The translations under genes were made by a program, and so were the position numbers. From positions 1,116,001 through 1,180,000 of the forward strand of contig NW_023501043.1 in assembly GCF_014066305.1 (NCBI RefSeq): a stretch of DNA of 64,000 bases, in the 5' to 3' direction. The notes beneath the pieces are model-generated. The model did no database searches and was not told the DNA's origin. It saw only the letters and a program-made list of their open reading frames with translations. The DNA is from Letharia columbiana (taxonomy: Eukaryota; Ascomycota; Lecanoromycetes; Lecanorales; Parmeliaceae). This document shows, piece by piece, positions 36,900 to 47,219 of this stretch. Every line of letters begins with the position of its first letter. The stretch's first letter is position 1.

Positions 36900-37695
36900 C
36901 CTGCAGGGCAGATATATGCGGTGCCAAGCCTACGCTAGTGGCCTTATGAGTGTCCCTAAGGCATCTCATGACAATTGCCCACAAAAAACAGAGAAATGCC
37001 ATGTCCTTATGGCAAGAAGTATGCATGCATGTGTGTTTTTCGAAAAACCGGAAAGGAATGGAGATGCCGGACCGATTAGTAGTGTGAATCCCACAATTTC
37101 TCCTACCGCAGTGAAAGCTTTCGAATAATGAAATGGCTGTCGAGACAAGACATCAGACGGTTTCAATTCGTCCAAATATGTATCGTCCGATGTCCTCCTG
37201 CAGAGGCCCAATTGGCTGTGATCGTCGCAGTAGATCCTCCTCTTATGTCGTTATTGCAGTGATGTACCATAAGGCCAAGTTGCAGTGGTGTTCTCCGCAT
37301 TTGCCTGCTGCAGTGGTTCCTCCTCTTACTGAGTATCGGGCTGGTGTGAGATCGTGGAGAGCAGGTCTGTTGTGTCACTGCTGCTGCTGACTGTCTCCGC
37401 AATGTTCTCCGTACTGCATTGCTCCTTCTCTTATAGAATATCAGACTGAGTGGCTGAGTGAGTGGCTGGCTGAGTGGCTGGCTGAGTGGATTGCTGAGCT
37501 GATAGGGTAGGTAGTGCTGACTGAGCGGCTGGCTGAGTAGGCCTAGATCGAGCTTCCAATGCTTCTAGTCTTATACACATGAATCTCATCATTTCTATCA
37601 TTTGTGTCATTTATTTCTGAAGCGAGGCGAGTGGGGTATTGTCTGGTTGACTGGCTGGCTGTTTCCTTAGGGTAGGATAATTTTTTGCTTTGTTT
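36900..37695. repeat. Family B repeat, copy 2
   Basis: Shares TTTCAATTCGTCCAAATATG and the CTGAGTGG microsatellite part with the other B copies, but its left side differs (AAGCCTACGCTAGTGGCC, also seen RIPed near 52,745). The minus strand is open across the DDTYLDELKPSDV region into VGFTLLIGPASPFLSG, giving an 81-codon frame. It lacks the terminal palindrome present in copies 1 and 4. Abuts the LTR element at 37,700. Confidence 0.7.
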
Positions 37696-37699
37696 AAAT

Positions 37700-37865
37700 T
37701 GTCAGGACTAGCATAGGTACGATACCAGTATGGGTGAGGTAGAACGAGGATAATAAGGCTACCGAACTATGTATGTGGGAAGGAGGCATGATATGGTAGG
37801 GGATGCCTCCGCCAAGGCCCGCTAGCCATAGGGCTGAGTGGTGTGTCAAGGGTACGCTCGTAACA
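37700..37865 (-). repeat. LTR (3' in transcript sense) of short LTR element 1
   Basis: 166 bp, TGTCAGGACTAGC start, CGCTCGTAACA end. Nearly identical to the LTRs at 39,058, 57,484 and 58,614. Confidence 0.85.
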
Positions 37866-39057
37866 CTACTCCCCCCTCTCAAAGAGCCATGGCCCCCATG
37901 GCTGATAGACCGGAGATCCACGCCCATTGCTTGCCCTGTGTCTCCAAACATCCATAGTCCGTGTAGGCCTCGACCGGAGACGATTTGCAGAGGTGTACGT
38001 GGTATTGTCCTGCAGAGATCCTGGAGATATTGGCCATATCTTGCCTGCGTGCCAGCAAGATTCCCCAAGTTCTTCTCCTTGCCATAGTCCTTCGGTAGAA
38101 TTGAAGAAAATCCAACGCATGCATGTGTCTTAATCACCTCCAACACCCGTTGGCAGCCTGGCCTGGGAGCTTCACTGTAGATTTGCCCTGTGTCTCCCAT
38201 GCTCTTGCCATCAAAAATCCATCCTCCGTTCCATCTCCTTTGCCTTGACTCATAGCCATCTTGCTCCGTAGTGCTATCTATTGCATCCATCCGCCTTGTA
38301 AGCCTACCGCTTCGACTGCCGGTACCCCGTAGGCCTACCCGTCCTAAGCTGCCATAGCGAGTACTCAGCAGCCAATGACCTGACTGACATGGACCACTTC
38401 CGTAAACTCATGCACTCGTCGATTCGTAGGGTCTGGTAGGGAGGTAGGGAAAGAATCGAATGTGTTGAATGCCATTTGGTAGCAGGCTTCACTATGTGTG
38501 TTGTCGACATGCTCAGTGAAGAGGTCGAATCGTAGTCGTTTGCCGGTTCCCGTCGCCATTGTAGCAGGCTCACTATGATGTTGCCGACATGCTCAGTAAA
38601 GAGGTCATACGTTTGCTGCCCTTGTAGCAGGCTCACTGTGTGTGTGGAGGTGTTTGTTTGTTATGTAGGTCGTCGTATGTAAGGTAGGGCTGGCCGCGGT
38701 GTGTAGGTGATCGGCGATGCGGAGGGAGGTATCTTGGTGTTGATGTAGGTGGATTTGAGTCGGAATTCATGATGTGTTGAATGTAGGTAATAACGGAGTG
38801 GAGCGGAGAAGGATTTCTTGTATTCGATGTAGGGGACTCGTTTTTTGATGGATTGGGCTACCGTTGATGATGTAAGTTGTTTGATGTAGGTTCTTTCGAA
38901 TGATGTAGGTATTTGATGATTTGAATGTGTGGTGGGGCTTCTGTATGGTAGAAATACCCAGCGTTTTCTTTATCAGGCTCGGTCGCTTGCTCCGAGCAGA
39001 AAGTGAAAACCCGTCAATTCTCTTCGCCGGGGGGTGTACGAAGGAGCCTTATTATAA

Positions 39058-39230
39058 TGTCAGGACCAGCATAGGTGCGATACCAGTATGGGTGAGGTAG
39101 AACGAGGATAATAAGGCTACCGAACTATGTAGGTAGGAAGGAGGCATGATATAGTAGGAGATGCCTCCGCCAAGGCCCGCTAGCCATAGGGCTGAGGGCT
39201 GAGTGGTGTGTCAAGGGTACGCTCGTAACA
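39058..39230 (-). repeat. LTR (5' in transcript sense) of short LTR element 1
   Basis: 173 bp; carries GGGCTGAGGGCTGAG where the other LTRs have a single GGGCTGAG. The right border meets RIPed family A sequence at 39,231. Confidence 0.85.
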
Positions 39231-40453
39231 ATATACGTTATTCACAAATGAAATAACCTTTTTGTTTTCTATTAAAATTTTGAGATTTCTTTTTTAAAAC
39301 ATGAAGGGTAGTTTACGCTGTCCAATGCTGAAAGAGTTATAAAATTCGGTCTTATAATTATTAAGAAGTAGCTAGTTTCATGAGGAAACGCGAAATACTA
39401 GGAAATGCGAAATTTTTAAATCCGATAAATCCGACTTAGATGGCTACTACTATCATGGCTATCACTACCACTCATTCAAATGGTCTACTACTATAGTCTA
39501 CTATAATGGCCAATGCTACGGTACCATAGTCGCCGCCTATAGGCCTAGCATAGTAGGTGTCCCTGCCCTACAATATCAGAAAAGCTTGGTAAAGCAGCCA
39601 GCTCAGCTCTCGCTGCTAACACCTTACTCAAGACTATCAACAACGATCTTATCAAGATAGATGAACGAAAAAAGCATAAGATTAAGCGTGGACAAGCACA
39701 CTGGGGCGAAGCACAGATCATGAATCTTGATGTTGTCCAGCAGCGAAAGGATCAATTCGCTGCAAAGCAGTTTGAACAGCAATTTCGAAGCATGTGTCAC
39801 CTCGGACCAGCTATTTTTGAAGACACAAAGAGAGGTAGAAGTCCAGTCAAAAAAAAGGCTACTGCACCTCCTACACCAGGCCTATTAAGATCACTGTCCT
39901 TCGCTGTACCGGAGGCTCCCCGTAGGCTCCCCCGCAGGCTTCACCGCAGCAACAATAGCAAGGTGGAAGAGATGGAAGCGGTGGTAAAGGTGGAAGCGGT
40001 GAATGAGGTAGACGAGGTGGATAAGGTAGACGAGGTGGACGAGGTAGACGAGGTGGAAGAGATAAGGTAGTAGAAGAAGAGGTAGTAGAAGAAGAGGTAG
40101 AAGAAGAAGAGATACGATTTTTACGAAGTAATAGATCGATAAGGTTTAAAAAACGATAAATTAGTTTTTCGATATAGAAGCCTTAATAGTAAGAAAGAAC
40201 TAGAATTTTTTATCTTTATTATGCGGTGTTGTCATATAATTTTAATAAGAAGTAGACATTTAAGTATTAAATCGAATTTATCGATTTTAAAAATTTCGCA
40301 TTTTCTAGTATTTCGCGTTTTCTTATAAAACTAACTAAGGAGCTTAAATATCGCTTATTAAAGTTCGCTTATTAAAGATCGCTTATTAAATTTACTCGAT
40401 AGCTCTAATTAAAAAAAATGATTATGAATTTAATTTATAGACCTTTACTCGTA
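39231..40453 (-). repeat. Family A copy interrupted by pogo-like element
   Basis: 39,231-39,370 and 40,336-40,453 together reconstitute a reverse family A copy: TCTTATAATTATTAAG continues after the insert with GGAGCTTAAATATCGCTTATT, and the copy ends in CCTTTACTCGT. Its left end is cut by the LTR element. Confidence 0.75.
39371..40335 (+). mobile_element. Pogo-like DNA transposon remnant with TIRs and TA duplication
   Basis: Imperfect terminal inverted repeats of about 60 bp share AAACGCGAAATACTAG and GCGAAATTTTTAAA. The element lies exactly between TA dinucleotides (39,369-39,370 and 40,336-40,337) in a family A copy, the Tc1/mariner/pogo target signature. The interior encodes only the C-terminal tail of a transposase (about 39,590-39,840), whose NTLLKTINNDLIKIDERK and GEAQIMNLDVVQQRKDQFA match the tail after the DDE domain in Fot1/pogo proteins. 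The catalytic domain is missing. The 116-codon frame at 39,720-40,070 is this tail plus an acidic Glu/Val/Asp simple repeat. Confidence 0.8.
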
Positions 40454-40455
40454 AT

Positions 40456-42180
40456 ATTATGAAATAATAAATTATAATGATTAAGTTTTAGAGATTGCAA
40501 ATTCTAGTGAATACGAGTAGCGTTTTTAAGTTATTTAAGTATATAATTCTTTCTTTCTTTTACTCTACGGCCAACCGTCCTTTAGCAATAACCCTTCTAT
40601 ATTCGACCGTTTACCTCGTCTTTCACCTTATCTTTCTCCTCATTATTCTTCTCTTTCTTTAGATATATTGGATAGCGTGGGCTAGTAAGAGTAGGATAGA
40701 GACTAAGTTACGGGCATTAGGCGAAACCTTAATCTTATTATATTATATTACCTCTAAATAAGTCTCGTATATAAAGATCTGTTAATAAGTCGATTAGGGC
40801 GTGTTTCTGGCATAGTTCGACCGTCTAACGCGTAACGTACAGGGAGTGTAATTATAGAGCATCGCCGTCGTTATATTCCATATCTAATTTTTCTCATCTA
40901 GCCTTAGACACCGAGGTTCTACCCGATTTCTGAAAGGTGACGATGGAGACAAAGCCGGAGAATTACATACGACGGTCGCTCTATCGTTTTTTCTTATCTA
41001 GGGCACTTAGATAGTCAAATTCATATTCTACGCGGACCTCCTACTTTCTACTCATGAAATCACTCATGAAGCTACTTCTACCCTCTCTTCTAACCCTTTT
41101 ATTTAGTCACTTTCTTATCTATTAATTAACCCTCCGACTAACTTATTTCTTCGAGTTCTCGCTTAGGAGGTTAGTAAGGTAGCTTAATGCGGTAGAGCTT
41201 CTTAATAACTTCTTTATAGGCTTTTATAGCTTGTTTATATATAGTATAGCTACTTTACTTAGTAGGGCTATATCTTTCTACTTTATAAAATAATTAATAA
41301 CTTCTATTTATTAGAAAGACTTATCTTTAAATCTAAAAGAGGGTATACATGTAGTTTAAGAAGATGTATATCTATCGAAACTTATTGAAAAAGATGTAAA
41401 TGAGATAGATATATTAAGGTCGGTAGGGGGTTTTTTATAATAATCTATATAGGCTAGTTAGATAATAAGAATATTATAAGTATTATTTATAAATAAAGAT
41501 TTATTACACGATTTAACGTATCTACTCTTAAATCCTCTTAAAGAATCTTTTCCTATCAATTATTTTTCAATCTCATGATATCGTGATTTAAGATTCCTTC
41601 CGGGAGTCTTCTGAGAAAGCGAGTCTTCTATAATTATTTCCGTAAATACGAATACTAAGCCTCGTTTTCGGGATCTGGCTACTGTAAATTATATTCACGC
41701 TTTTTAATTTCTGACTTTAGATTTAAGCGATTTAGCTAAAGTTCTCGTAGGGGTAATATTCTCGAGGTCTTACGGGGGGTGATGGGGGGTGATGGAATGT
41801 AATGAAACGGGGTGTGATGGGATGGGGTGTGATGGGATGGGGTGTGATGGGATGGGGTGTAGGCTGTAAAGTAGTATTACGTTAAAGTGTAAAATACGGC
41901 TTAGTCATTAGTGGTAGAACTGAGAAGATCTCCTGATTTAGGGATATCCTAAGCGAAAATTCTTCTAATTTTTAAAAACACTCCTAGAATCTCTGTAAAA
42001 TACGATATTATTTTACACTATAGCTACTTATTGGAAAGCTAGCTTTCTTCCTATCGACAAGTTTTGAAAAGTACTGCCAAGATCTGAATCGAGAAAGCCA
42101 GGTACCTATTCGGGAAGTAACTAAATTTCTTGGCTACGAACATCAAATTTTGTTAGTAATCTCAACTTTATCTCCGTCTC
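40456..42180. other. Moderately AT-rich DNA, no gene seen
   Basis: Mixed composition, partly RIP-like. No protein-like frame identified. Contains the G-rich tandem repeat listed separately. Confidence 0.5.
41809..41861 (+). repeat. G-rich 15-bp tandem repeat
   Basis: Three to four units of GGGGTGTGATGGGAT preceded by GGGGGGTGATGGGGGG (about 41,774-41,789). On the plus strand this places many runs of three or more G close together, compatible with G-quadruplex formation. Confidence 0.8.
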
Positions 42181-42322
42181 TCTCCATTTCTTCTCCAAAA
42201 GAATTCTGTCTCTACAAATTATATCTCAGTTAACTCTTTTCGATTATAGTACCTCTTCTTCTGCTGCCATACGTACTGCGAATCGTCATCAAAAAAAGCG
42301 TCAACAACAGGAAAATAAGCAT

Positions 42323-42442
42323 GCCCTCTCGCAATTACGCTCCCAAAATCAGCTACAATTCCAGAGAAATCAACAAAATCCAGCCCTCTCGCAATTACGC
42401 TCCCAAAATCAGCTACAATTTTAGAGAAATCAATAAAATCCA
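42323..42442 (+). repeat. 60-bp tandem duplication inside pseudogene
   Basis: Two copies of CCCTCTCGCAATTACGCTCC with its continuation. Differences between copies are mainly C-to-T in the second copy (CCAG to TTAG, CAACAA to CAATAA), giving an internal control for the mutation type. Confidence 0.9.
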
Positions 42443-42843
42443 TGCCAACGTCGAGATTCCACACTCTACAACAAAACAATACGCTGTCAACCTCAGCCTG
42501 CAACACCTCATAGACCTCCTCAATACACATTCGAAGGCTTTAACAAATCATCTACTAGAATTCTCCCCAATCCTCCTCATCGATACGATAATCTCCAATT
42601 TCGCTGTCAAGATCCTACATAACGTTCAACCTTTGACGTATAGGATTTACATCGAGATCACAGTCTTCCCACTTAACAAGACTACGATACTTATTATCCG
42701 GAGAATTCTATTCGTATTCAATAAGCAGAGCGAGATAAAGAGCTTCGGGGTACGGTAGAATAGCTGGAAGATACTCGGATTCTCTACGAACACAATACTG
42801 TTCTAAAGCTATATAACGATATTATCGATATCGTTACTACGAG

Positions 42844-42930
42844 TGAAGATAAGGACGACGAGGACGACGACTACGAGGATAAGGACGACGAGGACGACGA
42901 CTACGAGGATAAGGACGACGAGGACAACGA
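42844..42930 (+). repeat. 30-bp tandem repeat encoding acidic units
   Basis: Three units of GATAAGGACGACGAGGACGA followed by a variable end, in frame with the pseudogene. Confidence 0.9.
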
Positions 42931-43193
42931 CGACGTATATTACGAGCAGTTACTTAACGCTCTCGACGATATATACTCTTAAATATAAAACGAGTCTCGC
43001 TTAGCCTTCTTAGAACGATTAGCATTTAATCGTAACATATATATCTACTCGACAATATCTACTATAATTCGATACGGTGATCATAAGGCTATAAAGAGTC
43101 TTATATATTCTAAGATTAACCGACGATATAATCTATTTCTTAGATATCGTTATAGGAACGATCCGGAGAATCAATCAAATGCAGTACCGTAAA

Positions 43194-43526
43194 CATGTTT
43201 AATTGTAGCGATGTTCTCAGTGTTCCCACAATGCTTGGCTAGCTTTTCACTACTGGGTAGCCCGCGCCCCAGCACATATTACCCTAAGCCTTGTTAATGC
43301 GGGTCGAAATATTCCCCGCCTACAATTTTGCTAACACTCTCCAGGTATGATTAGTAAAACCCCCCTGCCGACCTTAAAGTACGATTAGTTCAATGCTCGG
43401 CTAATCTTCGGTTCAATTGACCGAAATTAGCGTGTCTGAAACTCTTGGCGTAGATTTCTAGCCATTTTCAGCAGATAGCTACAGCAAGTCGATACCAAAT
43501 ATATCCAGCCAGCTCGATCCGAGGAC
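43194..43526. other. Promoter region of F-box-like gene
   Basis: Base composition returns to normal. No element recognised beyond its position upstream of the gene. Confidence 0.4.
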
Positions 43527-44356
43527 ATGGCCCGACGTGCGAAGAGAAGAGATCCATCCAGTACGGTGAACTCGAAGACAAGACTAGACGAACGGTCTTT
43601 GGAGTAAGATGAATCTAAGCCGTACCTCGAGCAATTTCTGATGGATTTACTGACTTTCCTAGCACTGTAGGCGAGCGCGAACTCATTCCTAATCTTATCT
43701 CTGAGCTGCCATACGACATTCTGAAAATGATCTACCACTTGGTCCTAAAGGAGGAGCATGGGGTGCTGCTCCTTCGCTTCAAGAACCATACACTTTCGAC
43801 TGCATACACTCTCGGCCCAGTTGCCCCGGACGACACGAAGGACGCTGACATGGAGGAACTATTTGAGGACGAGGAGCGTTGGTATGGAAGCGTCAACCTG
43901 AATGGAATGCAGCGTGATGTCTACAATTTCAGGAATGTGGGATTCTGCATGGTGTCGAGGGCAATCTACAACACGGCGATCTGCTATTTTTTTAGCATGA
44001 ACTTCTTTCGGTGCTTGGACTTCGACGACCTGGAGAATTTCTTACAAGATGTCAGACATGTTCACATGATCAACAAGATCCAGGTCGTTTGGAAAGGTGG
44101 TTATACAGGTGGCATAAAGGCGATTACGAAGGGAATCCGCGCATTACAGAACAGGGCCACGGGGCTGAAGGAGTTGCATCTTATCGTTGGTAAAAAGGTT
44201 AGTGAGGCTATGCTCACCCAGGAGGCGTGGCGATTGATATGCGAAATGGCTCGGCAGAAGAAATGGCAGGTGCACTTGGATGGCGAGGCGGGGTGTTTGC
44301 TCAAGGCGCGTCAGCAGCTAGAGGATAAGGGCCAAAAGACAACCTCTCCAGAATAG
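43527..44356 (+). CDS. F-box-like protein, two exons
   Basis: Join 43,527-43,603 and 43,663-44,356. The 59-nt intron has donor GTAAGA, a CTGAC branch site and acceptor CCTAG, and the joined frame is 256 residues with no stop. The basic N-terminus (MARRAKRRDPSS) is followed at residues about 38-52 by SELPYDILKMIYHLV, an F-box-like start as in many fungal proteins of unknown target. An acidic loop (DDTKDADMEELFEDEE) and a mixed alpha/beta C-terminal part follow. Such proteins usually couple Skp1 to substrates, but that is inference. The alternative minus-strand frame at 43,427-43,738 covers the same DNA and is a shadow. No RIP-type stop, unlike the pseudogenes on both sides. Confidence 0.65.
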
Positions 44357-44599
44357 ATGGCTAGATTACATAAAGCGGGCAGTGACGGGAAGATAATACA
44401 GAGTAGTGCCACGCTCGATCTTGTTATTAGTTTATAACCTGGCTGTAGGAAGCATGGATAGTTGCAAAGTGCGAACCCTAACCGGATTGCTGTGCTTTAA
44501 ACCTCCGTCCTGAAAGGTACCTAATGTGGATATCTGAAGCGGTTGAAAAGCCTACGACACATCAGTGAGGGTGCACGTGTATGTCATAGAAAGACGCTA

Positions 44600-45424
44600 C
44601 ATTGGCGCCGCCGAAGTTGCCCTTCCCCTAGCAGCATGCGTTGAACATCCGCTTCCCACACGTAAGGCTCGTCAGCAACCTCCACCGGACGAAGATGCCG
44701 GTAGCCTACATAGTGTCAGCGCCGAGCTACAGTGTCCTTCGAATCAGCTTACCGCAACCGGCCTGCCGGACACCAACACCGTTGTAGTTGGATAAAAACC
44801 CTAGTGAAGCATCCGAGATCGTAGTAGCTGTCACGGCTGTTTTTGTTGCAATTTTCACGGGCAGGTATTTGAACATTCGTTGTCGGAGACCAAAGTATCT
44901 CTTCAGTGTGGCTTCTAGAACGACGGCATCAGAATAGCCATCCGATATCAGCATCGTAGTAGGTAGCGAAAGAATTACCAAGGACTTCCTCCAGCACGAA
45001 GGCGGGTACCGAAGAACTTGCGGGTCAGACTGTCAAACGTCTGAATACACTGAGAAATGCCCCATTGATGGTGGAAGAGACCTAGTACAATGAATCCACC
45101 TGTTAAAGCCGTCAGCGACAATCATTTCATGAACCGAGACAGCTCACCGGAACTTGTCCCAAAAGCAAGGTCGAACAGGTCTCGGATCGGATAGTTGGGC
45201 CCGACGATGTTTTACAGGATTCTCAAAAATTCAAGTAGCACGAATCCGCGGATTCCACCCCCATCAATACTCAATATTCGCACGCCGGCCGTGGGCGGCT
45301 TCGAAGCAAACGTAAGCCACCCAGAGAAGCAGAGCAGGCAACTCTCAAGCTCATACGTATACTCCGACTCCCAATACTGGGCGACCAAAGATCCTAACAC
45401 ACATCTCACACGCGCTATAGCCAC
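44600..45424 (-). pseudogene. Patatin-like phospholipase fragment, disrupted
   Basis: The minus strand reads RILSIDGGGIRGFVLLEFLR, the patatin oxyanion-hole block (DGGGxRG), then a TAA at 45,212-45,214, and in the same frame IVGPNYPIRDLFDLAFGTSSG with the nucleophile motif GxSxG. A 48-nt intron (45,100-45,147, GTGAGC to TTAACAG) splits the last Gly codon and the frame continues GFIVLGLFHHQWGISQC. After a frame change near 44,990 the open frame ending at 44,727 carries KTAVTATTISDASLGFLSNY, also typical of the family, and further on DEPYVWEA. The TAA is one C-to-T step from CAA (Gln). The catalytic Asp-Gly region is not found. Fungal patatin-like proteins are lipid acyl hydrolases and also N-terminal domains of NLR-like proteins; which kind this was cannot be told. 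Clearly not functional as written. Confidence 0.75.
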
Positions 45425-45430
45425 AGCTCA

Positions 45431-46030
45431 AGACATATTCTGGTTCTCGCCGGAGGCAAGGCAGACATATTTGATTGCTCTGGAGTTCGGCCCACGAGAT
45501 TTCTATACTGCCAAAGTTGCCGCGCTAGATGTTGTCCGCCGTGCTACCAGTATTTGAACACAGAGGATTGATCTACTAGCCTATCCCGGATGGCCTGATT
45601 ATAATATGGCACCATAGATTGTTCCTTAGATAAGACGACAAGGGATTTGACGCAGAAGGGTTTGTAGATTTCATCGTAAACGAGTTCGGGATCAGATACT
45701 TTTTTAGTCAGTGCCACGGAAAACGTTGGTCTTCGATGTGCAAGGAGATATTATGTCACGTCATACCATACTCAGGGCGGTTTTTAATCTTTGGACACTT
45801 ATCCTATTCTAGGTAGCCTCATAATTTCGGACTTGCCTCGGCTTAAGTCCAGTAAACAAACAATCTAAACAAACAATTATTGTGAGCTACACACACCAAC
45901 TTATCTTCGGACAATCCCCCTCCGACAGTTCCCCGTCCACACTAATGCAGCCTCCCGCGCACGATCTACATTAAGCTTTCAACTCTCGAGTCAGATAAGA
46001 GATCGCCTCAGCTCTATCTATAAATTTCTT
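45431..46030. other. Intergenic, possible 5' part of patatin-like gene
   Basis: Plus-strand frame 45,195-45,557 is mostly the shadow of the patatin-like exon. Any upstream exon of that gene would lie here, but I could not identify one. Normal-GC DNA up to the family A start at 46,031. Confidence 0.4.
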
Positions 46031-46745
46031 ATTAGTATATATATGTCAGGGCGTAATCGCTCGACAATCTACAGCGGGGGTATAGCAGGCTCTTATAGAG
46101 CCAAATAGGGCGTATCGGCCATGAAGCGCGATACCCCCGATCCTTTTGGCCTTATGGCCTAGTGGTAGCCGAACCATCCTCACAATATAATAGAATAAGA
46201 TAGAGCTGAGCTATAAAACCTTGAATTTGTATATATAGTTAATTATAAATTCGGGTTCGCTACGCTCTTTGATTAGACCGGCTAAGTCAGCCCGATAGCC
46301 CTCTCGAGCTTTCTTATTAAAAAATTAGATGTACGTTATTAACACATAGAATAACTTTTTTATTTTCTATTAAAATTTTAAGATTTTTTTTTAAATTATA
46401 AAATGAAATATGAGCTTTCAGATAAAAAAATAGTTTCTAAATTTAGTCTCATAATTGTTAAAGCGTAAGGAATTTAAATATCGCTTATCAAAGTTCGCTC
46501 GATGGTCGGACAGCTCTAATTAGGTATACATTATTTGATTTTAGAATAACATTTTTATTTTCTATTAAAATTTTGAGATATCTTTTTTAAATTATAGAAC
46601 GAAATAAATATAGGCTTTTAAATGAAAAAAGAGTTTTCTAAATTTAGTCTTATAAATATTTAATAATAGAGGATTTAAATATCGCTTATTAAAAATTTAT
46701 TTACTTTATTAAGAATACTCTTTTATATAAGCTTAGATAGTCGAG
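46031..46745 (-). repeat. Family A copy interrupted by solo LTR
   Basis: TTAGTATATA (from 46,032) resumes after the insert as ATATAATAGAATAAGATAG, the family A terminus. Two internal modules are duplicated. The distal end is the diverged form also present at 2,400. Confidence 0.7.
46044..46184 (+). mobile_element. Solo LTR with 5-bp target duplication
   Basis: 141 bp starting TGTCAGGGCGTAATC and ending CATCCTCACA, flanked by ATATA on both sides (46,039-46,043 and 46,185-46,189). TG...CA ends plus a 5-bp duplication identify a solo LTR. It is unrelated in its body to the LTRs at 37,700 and 57,484 and is not RIP-mutated. Strand is arbitrary. Confidence 0.7.
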
Positions 46746-46753
46746 TAGTTATA

Positions 46754-47215
46754 ACGAGTAAAGGTCTATGAATTAAATTCATAATTTTTTTTTTTGATTA
46801 GGGCTATCGAGTAAATAGGTGAGCGATCTTTGGTGAGCGAACTTTGGTGGGCTGTTCGGCTGTCGAGCGAACTTTGGTGAGCGATATTTGAATTCCTTGC
46901 GCTTTAATAATTATAAGACTAAATTTAAGAATTCTTTTTTTATCTGAAAGCTCACAATTTATTCTATAATTTAAAAAAAAAATCTCAAAATTTTAATAGA
47001 AAATAAAAAGGTTATTCTAAAATCAAATAATGTGTACCTATTTTTTGGTTAGGGCTGTCCGACTACATTTTTTTGATAGTTGCGAACGCTAATTTATTTA
47101 CCCGCGATAACTTAGCCGGTCTAATCAAAGAGCGTAGTAACCCTAAATTTATAATTAGCTACATATACAAATTCAAGGTTTTCAAGCTTAGCCCTACCTT
47201 ATTCTGTTATATATA
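46754..47215 (+). repeat. Family A copy
   Basis: ACGAGTAAAGGTCTATGAA start and TGTTATATATACTAAT end; moderately RIPed. It interrupts the same A-to-Gypsy junction that is seen uninterrupted at about 2,430. Confidence 0.75.
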
Positions 47216-47219
47216 CTAA

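Larger units (their letters stand above)
37700..39230 (-). mobile_element. Short non-autonomous LTR retroelement, copy 1
   Basis: Two direct repeats, 37,700-37,865 (166 bp) and 39,058-39,230 (173 bp, with a 7-bp internal duplication), begin TGTCAGGAC and end CTCGTAACA, so they have TG...CA ends. A polypurine tract (minus strand GAGAGGGGGGAGTAG) abuts the 37,865 LTR, which fixes the transcript direction as minus. The about 1.2-kb interior has no pol domains. It has remnants of an open frame (MATGTGKRLRFDLFTEHV) within tandem units of about 80 bp at 38,480-38,640. The size fits a TRIM/LARD-type element. Flanking 5-mers do not match, so the ends may have recombined. Not RIP-mutated. Confidence 0.85.
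42190..43193 (+). pseudogene. RIP-mutated Gln-rich gene with acidic repeat
   Basis: One frame can be followed from about 42,190 to the TAA at 43,191-43,193. Inside it are nine stops, all TAA or TAG: 42,422, 42,434, 42,620, 42,641, 42,674, 42,722, 42,761, 42,980 and 42,986 (first bases). Read as Gln, they fit the context of a Gln/Asn/Arg-rich protein. A 60-bp segment is tandemly duplicated (42,323-42,382 and 42,383-42,442): the first copy keeps CAG and CAA where the second has TAG and TAA. A 30-bp repeat at 42,844-42,930 encodes acidic DKDDEDDDYE units. The C-terminal part (AIKSLIYSKINRRYN) is basic. No known domain recognised; the 145-codon frame at 42,321-42,758 is a shifted shadow. Confidence 0.7.

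Noticed and set aside
43427..43738. 103-codon minus-strand frame
   Set aside because: Overlaps exon 1, the intron and exon 2 start of the plus-strand F-box-like gene, which has better splice and motif support.
46130..46184. GGCCTAGTGGTAGCC reminiscent of a tRNA D-loop region
   Set aside because: No matching anticodon and T arms; it is the end of a solo LTR with clean target duplication.
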